From CAZKXU01 sp964556665 (GTDB lineage Bacteria; Bdellovibrionota_C; UBA2361; CAZKXU01): 35,629 bases of DNA. The stretch spans positions 1 through 35,629 of the forward strand of contig CAZKXU010000025.1 of assembly GCA_964556665.1 (NCBI GenBank). The letters run 5' to 3'. Both the position numbers and the translations under genes were made by a program. Of the stretch, positions 29,886-35,629 are shown piece after piece (position 1 is the first letter of the stretch; each line of letters begins with the position of its first letter). Under the pieces are notes generated by a model. That model was not told the DNA's origin. It saw only the letters and a program-made list of their open reading frames with translations, and did no database searches.

Positions 29886-32261
29886 TTATACTCCCTCTGT
29901 GGCTCCCTCAGTCGCCACCACCACCGGCTCCTTAAAGTCGCACTCCTCTTTCGGACATTTGATCTCATGTATAGTCTTAGTCTTACGTTCTACAACATAA
30001 GGATTATCGCATTTAGGGCACTTGCGCGCTACTGGTTTATAATTGCTTATAAACTTACAACCTGTCTCTTCCTTACTATACTCTGTACAGCCATAAAACA
30101 ATTTACCCCAACGGCTCTTACGTTCAATAATATCTCCCTTACCGCATGAAGGACATTTCATGCCGATTTCTACCCGTTGTTTAATCGATTCTATATATTT
30201 ACACTCCGGATATCCTGAACATCCTCTAAACGGCCCAAACCTGCCGGTCCTAATAATCGTAGGCTTGCTGCATTTTGGACATGGCACATCGGTGACCTGC
30301 GGCTCCGGAACCTCTACAATAGTTATCTTGCCTGCTTCGTCCTTCTCAAAATTACTGGTGAACTTACACTCAGGGTAGCTCTTACAAGCTAGGAACTCGC
30401 CGTTTCTACCCCAACGAATAATTAGATCATTAGCGCTGCATTTAGGACATTTAATTCCTGTTTCAATGCCCTGCGCCTTAACATCGCGCATCTCCACTGC
30501 AGCCTTCTCAAGATTTTTCGCGAAGTCTACGTAAAAATCCTTAATCATCTTAACCCAGTTGGTCTTGGCCTCACTCACCTCATCAAGCTTAGTTTCCATC
30601 TGCGCAGTAAATCCAACATCAAATTCTTGCGGGAAGGATCCGATCAATAGATCGCATACCAAAACACCTAACTCAGTTGGAAAAAGTTTTCTATTTGGAT
30701 CAAGATCAACATACTCCCTATTAAGAATAGTTGACATAATTGATGCATACGTTGATGGTCGTCCTATCCCATCCTCCTCCAACTCCTTAATTAAAGTAGC
30801 CTGTGAAAATCTTGGCGGCGGCTGAGTGAAGTGCTGATTCGGAGTAATTTTCTTCAAGGCGAGCTTCTCCCCTTCCTTTAGCTCCGGCAAGCTAAGATCT
30901 CCTCCCTCCTCCGAGCCCTCTTCGTTCTCCTGCTCATTTTTATCAGGTTTCTCATCAGCCTCGCGGCTTTCTACATACACGGTGATAAACCCATCAAACT
31001 TCATTATCTGCCCGGTAGCTCTAAAAACTCCTTCACCCGCGGTAATATCAACCGTTGTCTGATCAAAGACTGCCTGCTCCATCTGACTTGCTACAAACCG
31101 TTTCCAGATTAGATCATATAATTTAAACTGCTCAGGTTTAAGAAATGGCTTTAACTGCTCCGGTTCACGCATAACTGAGGTCGGTCGAATCGCCTCATGC
31201 GCTTCCTGCGCATCCTTTTTACTCTTAAAAACATTTGGCTTCTCGGGAAGATACTTATTGCCATAGCGCGTCTCTATGTAACCGCGCAGCTCCTCCAGCG
31301 CAATCGGCGAGATACGATTAGAATCCGTTCTCATATAGGTAATTAAACCGACCGGCCCCTCTGTGCCACCGATTTCGATACCTTCATAAAGCTGCTGAGC
31401 GATCATCATCGTACGGCGCGGCTCATAGCCAAGCTTGCGTGAAGCTTCCTGCTGCAGCTTAGAGGTTATGAATGGAGGTGTTGGCTTTCGACGGCGCTCC
31501 TTCTTTGTAATCGAGCTTACCTTGAACTCCTGATTCTTAACTGCGTCAACAACACCTTTGGCCTGTGCTTCGTTCGTGATTGGCTTCTGATCTTTACCTA
31601 CCTTCTCCCCCTTGTAGGAGTATAAATAGGCTGAAAATTTAGGCGGTAATGCAGCTTGTAAATCTGCGATAATTGACCAGTACTCCTGGGCAACAAATGC
31701 CTTTATCTCGCGCTCCCGCTCACAGATAATACGCAACGCCACCGTCTGCACCCTGCCGGCTGACAAGCCGCGCCTAACTTTATTCCAGAGAATAGGGCTA
31801 ACTTTATAACCTACTAACCGATCTAAGATTCTACGCGCCTGCTGCGACTCGAACATGTGCTTATTAAGATCACGTGGCTTTTTGATAGCCTCCAGTACGG
31901 CAGGTTTAGTGATCTCTTCAAATAGTACGCGCTTAATTGGAACCTTAATTTTCCCGCTGCCCGTAGTAAGGATCTCATAAAGATGCCAAGCGATCGCCTC
32001 CCCTTCCCGATCAGGGTCTGGAGCAAGCAGAATTGTATCTTTATCCTCTGCAGCCTCCTTAAGCTCTGAGATAACTTTTGTTTTTCCGGTAATAATAGCG
32101 TACTGCGGTTCAAAATCATTCTCGACATCAACTCCTAGTTTTGATTTAGGCAGATCTCGAATATGTCCTATGGAGGCTTTGACCTGATAGCTTTTACCTA
32201 AATATTTCTCCAAAGTTTTTGCCTTGGAGGGGGATTCAACGATTACTAGGTGTTTGGCCAT
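29886..32261 (-). CDS. topA: DNA topoisomerase I
   Basis: Relaxes negative supercoils by single-strand passage. The 791-aa product has a TOPRIM domain with E9 (VESPSKA) and D82/D84/E86 (PDPDREGEA), the IA-core SAGRVQTVALR block, and active-site Tyr309 in GLITYMRTDSNR. A Glu-rich insertion lies near residue 445 (KPDKNEQENEEGSEEGG). Four C-terminal zinc modules follow (CPKC...CKSYPEC, CPKC...CSGYPEC, CPSC...CTEYSKEETGC, CPKC...CPKEEC). The C-terminal arrangement is typical of full-length bacterial enzymes. The predicted mRNA leader is very short and lacks a Shine-Dalgarno. Confidence 0.97.
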   Translation of the reverse strand: MAKHLVIVESPSKAKTLEKYLGKSYQVKASIGHIRDLPKSKLGVDVENDFEPQYAIITGKTKVISELKEAAEDKDTILLAPDPDREGEAIAWHLYEILTTGSGKIKVPIKRVLFEEITKPAVLEAIKKPRDLNKHMFESQQARRILDRLVGYKVSPILWNKVRRGLSAGRVQTVALRIICEREREIKAFVAQEYWSIIADLQAALPPKFSAYLYSYKGEKVGKDQKPITNEAQAKGVVDAVKNQEFKVSSITKKERRRKPTPPFITSKLQQEASRKLGYEPRRTMMIAQQLYEGIEIGGTEGPVGLITYMRTDSNRISPIALEELRGYIETRYGNKYLPEKPNVFKSKKDAQEAHEAIRPTSVMREPEQLKPFLKPEQFKLYDLIWKRFVASQMEQAVFDQTTVDITAGEGVFRATGQIMKFDGFITVYVESREADEKPDKNEQENEEGSEEGGDLSLPELKEGEKLALKKITPNQHFTQPPPRFSQATLIKELEEDGIGRPSTYASIMSTILNREYVDLDPNRKLFPTELGVLVCDLLIGSFPQEFDVGFTAQMETKLDEVSEAKTNWVKMIKDFYVDFAKNLEKAAVEMRDVKAQGIETGIKCPKCSANDLIIRWGRNGEFLACKSYPECKFTSNFEKDEAGKITIVEVPEPQVTDVPCPKCSKPTIIRTGRFGPFRGCSGYPECKYIESIKQRVEIGMKCPSCGKGDIIERKSRWGKLFYGCTEYSKEETGCKFISNYKPVARKCPKCDNPYVVERKTKTIHEIKCPKEECDFKEPVVVATEGATEGV

Positions 32262-32278
32262 CTGAATAAATTTGAATT

Positions 32279-32307
32279 AGTATAGTTATCAAATATTAAA
32301 TCAACAA
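32279..32307 (-). promoter_or_regulatory. Possible promoter of topA
   Basis: On the minus strand TTGTTG (32307-32302), a 17-bp spacer and TATACT (32284-32279) would start transcription about 11 nt before the ATG, too short for a Shine-Dalgarno. The -35 is weak. Confidence 0.4.
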
Positions 32308-32354
32308 ACTTAGTGGTCCCCACGCGAGCGAAGCGAGCGACTCGATTTTCTTTT

Positions 32355-32387
32355 GGTTACTTTTCTTTTTTCCAAAAGAAAAGTAAC

Positions 32388-32388
<1 letters not shown>
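32355..32388. repeat. 15-bp perfect inverted repeat abutting tRNA-Arg
   Basis: GGTTACTTTTCTTTT (32355-32369) and its complement (32374-32388) enclose 4 nt. The right arm ends exactly at the discriminator base of the tRNA. A GC-rich inverted stretch (CGCGAGCG-AAG-CGAGCG, about 32317-32340) lies next to it. It may form a 3' hairpin on the tRNA precursor or be a short inserted repeat at the tRNA 3' end. Confidence 0.75.
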
Positions 32389-32461
<73 letters not shown>

Positions 32462-32733
32462 ATATAAATGAGCTTAGGCTGCGCATCACCCCGGGTTTTG
32501 CCAAAATGGCAAAGCTTTATTAATGATACATAACAACCCAATATACCCATAACAATAGTGATTAAATTAGTCCAGGTGGGCAAGGTAGCCCTAACAGCAC
32601 TTAAGGAACAAGTCTAACTAATTGAAATTACTTAGATATGTACACTTGTCACTAGGCAGTGCAAGTTATTTTAAAGTAGCATACGGCATTTTGCAGAGTA
32701 TAACAACAGATGCTACATTAAAGGCTTTTATCT

Positions 32734-34656
32734 GTGGCAGAGGCAGCTAAATCACGTAAGGTCTTTGACGGCAAGTATGAGATCCTTGAGATCATAGGCC
32801 GTGGCGCTGGTAGCGTTGTCTACCAGGCTCGCTATATTGATAATCATGAGAGCCATGTTGCGCTAAAAGTATTACTAAGCAAAAAAAATAAGGATACCCT
32901 ACCACTCGCTGAGAAACTTAGACGCGAAGCGCTTGCCATACTTTCATCACGTCACCGCTTTGTTATCCGCCTAGATGATTTCCACACCTTAGGCGAGGTC
33001 TCTTATCTGGCGATGGAGTATGCGAAATTAGGCGACCTAAGAAAATATGTTAAATCACACGGCAAACTTGATCCAGTAAAGGCAGAACTATTTTTAAAAC
33101 AGATCGCTGAAGCTCTCTCATCTCTTCACTCTGCCGGAATAATTCATCGTGATATTAAGCCTGACAATCTTCTAGTTACAAAAGAGGATGAGATTAAGTT
33201 AGGGGACTTCGGTGTTACTATTCTACCGGGAGATGAGCCGTCGCTTGAAGAGCTGCGCAGCGGTGTTGGAACGATGGATTATATGGCTCCGGAGGTTTTA
33301 GAGGGGATTGCATATACACATCTCTCTGACATCTACGGTTTAGGCGTAACTTTTTATGAAATGCTAAGCGGCAAGCATCCATTTGCTGATGCTCCAATCG
33401 TCGAACAGTTGGATGTGCGGCAGGACAGTAAATTGATTCCATTATCATCCGTAGCTCCTGAGGTGCCTCAATATCTCTCAAATGTGATTATGCAGGCGAT
33501 GAGCTACACTCCTGAAAATCGATTTAGTTCATGTAAGGATCTGTTAAAAAGCTTGCAGGTCAACAAAGCTCAGGCGCAAGAAGTTGGGAGCAGTGCGACA
33601 CAGAGATCAGATAAACTTTCCGATAAAATCGAGGTTTCTATAGATAAGGATAAGACTGCATCTAAGCCTATTACAGCTCCTATAGCAGCTCCATCAACTG
33701 ATGCATTAGGAAGTCAGATCGAGGTAAAAACCGATACTAGCTCTAGCAGCGAGGATGCAAGTGTAGCAGCGATGCTGGCAGCTATGAAGGGTATTAAGTC
33801 GGAAGAGCCGCAGCCAAGCGCCGCTGCTCATGCTCCAAATGAGGAACAGGACTTATTTGAATCGGAGATGGATATACAAGCAGAGGAGAGCTTTGATGAT
33901 CTTTTCGGTATCAATCAGGATATTTCAGCCTCCTCCATCAACTCTGAACAAGATATCTCTACCCACAAGGACCAATTCAGCAATACTGAAGATGTAATGA
34001 TGGATGAAGAGCTAGAGGATTGGGACACGAAGATAGAGGAGAGTGTCGACACCTCAATACAACCAGTATCAGCTCCAGAGCCAGCCCAAGTGGCTAGCAC
34101 TGCCACTCCGGCTCCTGCAGCTTTAAGATCTCCTGACATCGATAAAGAACTAGACAAAAAGCGGATGATTCTAATCGGCCTAATAGCGCTGATAGCTTTC
34201 TATTTTGCCTCTGGCCTAATTTACAACACGATCATGAGCTGGTTTGGTGCTCCTACCCAGCTAGATGATTATGCAGAGGAGGCAGTGGACGCGGCTCCAG
34301 GTACAAAACTTCCTAACTATAACGGTGAGGAATTGAGCTTTCCTCAGCTCCCACAAGGCATTTATGCAGGTACAATAGTAGGACTGATTCCCGGCAAGAG
34401 TCACACTTTAACGATATTCTCTTTAACTGGAGAGCAATTAGTCTTCGTAATCAATATTGAAGGCTGGACACCGCGCGTTATATCAGTTGCTGGCCGAGAA
34501 CTATCTGATAATAGGCCAGTTCGAATTGCTGCTAACGGATTGATTATTGATTTCTCTGCCCAGGCATTTGAGGGAGAGCTGATTGGAAGATATACAATAG
34601 TAGCTTCAGGGCTAGAAGGTGAATGGTTCGCTAAGCCTGTAAAAGGCAAGGAGTAA
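32734..34656 (+). CDS. Membrane Ser/Thr protein kinase (Hanks type)
   Basis: A 640-aa kinase starting at GTG 32734. The kinase domain (about 15-275) has a glycine loop GRGAGSVV, Lys45 (VALKVL), HRDIKPDN with D140 and N145, GDFG with D158, and the GTMDYMAPEVL activation end, so all catalytic residues are present. A long acidic Ser/Ala/Pro-rich linker (about 280-475) leads to one membrane span (about 478-500). An extracytoplasmic domain of about 140 aa follows, without PASTA repeats. Two secreted-protein genes follow within 1-5 bp, which suggests that they work with this extracellular domain. Confidence 0.93.
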   Translation: MAEAAKSRKVFDGKYEILEIIGRGAGSVVYQARYIDNHESHVALKVLLSKKNKDTLPLAEKLRREALAILSSRHRFVIRLDDFHTLGEVSYLAMEYAKLGDLRKYVKSHGKLDPVKAELFLKQIAEALSSLHSAGIIHRDIKPDNLLVTKEDEIKLGDFGVTILPGDEPSLEELRSGVGTMDYMAPEVLEGIAYTHLSDIYGLGVTFYEMLSGKHPFADAPIVEQLDVRQDSKLIPLSSVAPEVPQYLSNVIMQAMSYTPENRFSSCKDLLKSLQVNKAQAQEVGSSATQRSDKLSDKIEVSIDKDKTASKPITAPIAAPSTDALGSQIEVKTDTSSSSEDASVAAMLAAMKGIKSEEPQPSAAAHAPNEEQDLFESEMDIQAEESFDDLFGINQDISASSINSEQDISTHKDQFSNTEDVMMDEELEDWDTKIEESVDTSIQPVSAPEPAQVASTATPAPAALRSPDIDKELDKKRMILIGLIALIAFYFASGLIYNTIMSWFGAPTQLDDYAEEAVDAAPGTKLPNYNGEELSFPQLPQGIYAGTIVGLIPGKSHTLTIFSLTGEQLVFVINIEGWTPRVISVAGRELSDNRPVRIAANGLIIDFSAQAFEGELIGRYTIVASGLEGEWFAKPVKGKE

Positions 34657-34661
34657 TAGGT

Positions 34662-35201
34662 ATGAATTTTAAATCAGTATTTTTATACACGATCTTAATT
34701 GCATCACTTTGCAGTGTGAGCTTAGCCTACGCTTCAAACGAGATTCAGCTCTCACATGAATCTATTAGTGCTAAAGATCTTCCTGCTCCCGGTGCCAAGA
34801 TGAGTCTTGGAGTTCGTATTGTAAATAGCTCCAATACAAAACTTACAGTCCGCGCTCTGCTTGTTAGAGACGGTAGGCTTATGGATGTCCCTGCATCTAA
34901 AATCAGTTTTAATGAACAAGATGAGCTTATTTACACAGCAGAGTTTAATGCTCCGCTATCCGAGCTTAATTACCGTTTCGTTCTGTTGCAGAACAAAGAC
35001 ACAGCCATCACAACTAAACGGTTTACTGTGCAGCGTGACTGCACACCATCAGTTGAGCTTACTGATGTTGCGATAGGTAAAAATACACCTGCTCATAAGC
35101 TAGTGCAGATTAACCGCGGCTTAGAGCACGATCTTGCGTCGTATGATACTGCCTTGGCCTTAGTTAAAGAGCTTGAACACTCCGTTAATAAGGGGAAATA
35201 A
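34662..35201 (+). CDS. Secreted protein co-transcribed with the kinase
   Basis: Family not recognised. The 179-aa product has a signal peptide (core LYTILIASLCSVSLA, cleavage near AYAS). A beta-rich region follows that could be an Ig-like fold (for example MSLGVRIVNSSNTKLTVRAL). After a single cysteine (QRDCTPS), the C-terminal part is a helix (QINRGLEHDLASYDTALAL). It starts 5 bp after the kinase stop and ends 1 bp before the next secreted-protein gene. A role as partner or ligand of the kinase is inference from position. Confidence 0.8.
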   Translation: MNFKSVFLYTILIASLCSVSLAYASNEIQLSHESISAKDLPAPGAKMSLGVRIVNSSNTKLTVRALLVRDGRLMDVPASKISFNEQDELIYTAEFNAPLSELNYRFVLLQNKDTAITTKRFTVQRDCTPSVELTDVAIGKNTPAHKLVQINRGLEHDLASYDTALALVKELEHSVNKGK

Positions 35202-35202
35202 T

Positions 35203-35629
35203 ATGAGAGCTTTAAAGTTTTACATATCGGCGCTTCTCCTCCTCTGTGCTAACCTGCAAGCAGAGGTAATGGAGGTAAATGTACGTGCTACATTTGATAA
35301 TCCATCGGCACTTGGACTTCTTGTCTCTGAGAGCGGCACAATTCAGAAAACTAATACCAAGATAAAAACGGTAAATGGCATTACCGTCGTCTCCATACCG
35401 TATGCAAACGCGGAGATCCATCCCGACAGCATGGCAACAGCGATGCTTATCTCTCAGGATGGCAAAATTGTCTTCGGCGATATGAGAGCTGTTCCACCTT
35501 TAGCAGCTGACCAATCCTTTCTAAGTCATCCTAGCTGTGAAGAGCGGAGAGGCTCTGTACTTAGCATTGAGAGCAATATTGCTTCGCTTGAGTCTCTAAT
35601 TGAAATCAGAAAGGCTCGCCGTGAACTTG
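35203..35629 (+). CDS. Secreted protein, 3' end cut by window
   Basis: Partial gene of at least 142 codons, open to the window end. It has a signal peptide (FYISALLLLCANLQAE), a beta-rich region, then a cysteine (SHPSC) followed by the start of a helix. This is the same layout as the preceding 179-aa protein, so the two may be distant paralogues. AGGGGA precedes the ATG, which lies 1 bp after the previous stop. Function unknown. Confidence 0.78.
   Translation, partial: MRALKFYISALLLLCANLQAEVMEVNVRATFDNPSALGLLVSESGTIQKTNTKIKTVNGITVVSIPYANAEIHPDSMATAMLISQDGKIVFGDMRAVPPLAADQSFLSHPSCEERRGSVLSIESNIASLESLIEIRKARREL

Noticed and set aside
32734..34656. Kinase as a PknB/PASTA-type cell-wall sensor
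   Set aside because: The region after the membrane span is a single domain of about 140 aa with no PASTA-like repeats.

Overview
The window comes from a flagellated, Gram-negative-type bacterium of moderate G+C content. Lipoprotein and secreted-protein signals, a LapA-type membrane domain and a complex I subunit point to a diderm envelope. I cannot name the genus. The partly interrupted core order nadD ... rsfS ... TPR protein-gpmI ... comF is, from memory, reminiscent of former Deltaproteobacteria, but this is inference only.

Layout. (1) 1-4200: three tandem, near-identical flagellin genes on the minus strand. Each has its own sigma-28-type promoter (TAAAG...GCCG, constant spacing) and a long leader carrying a hairpin with GGA in the loop just upstream of the Shine-Dalgarno. 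(2) 4190-6649: small envelope and secreted proteins plus an unusual cloverleaf-like palindrome cluster. (3) nadD, then an arsenic operon arsR-arsC-arsM (minus strand). (4) A divergent pair of very large unrecognised helical-repeat proteins (541 and about 1277 aa). (5) A core block: rsfS, a YeiH-type membrane protein, a LapA-TPR fusion and gpmI. (6) 20838-25252: two large multidomain genes that look like an undescribed biosynthetic locus. One is a tryptophan-2,3-dioxygenase-like heme domain fused to a SAM methyltransferase. The other is an aldo-keto reductase fused to an ATP-grasp ligase. They are preceded by a tandemly duplicated hairpin leader. (7) comF, mazG, an ECF sigma factor, an EEP-family hydrolase, nuoA, topA and tRNA-Arg(UCU). 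(8) A membrane Ser/Thr kinase followed by two secreted proteins, the last cut by the window end.

Intergenic regions carry a family of palindromic repeats (25-bp arms starting CTGGGACCGCGGG, loop about 24 bp), with eight copies seen. Three copies contain a second, hairpin-rich element at an equivalent place in one arm. In two of them this insert is 84 bp and identical, and in the third it has itself been enlarged by a further insertion, giving a nested repeat-in-repeat structure.

The most interesting material is the two-gene TDO-methyltransferase / AKR-ATP-grasp locus with its duplicated leader, the nested palindromes, and the shared flagellin leader architecture.
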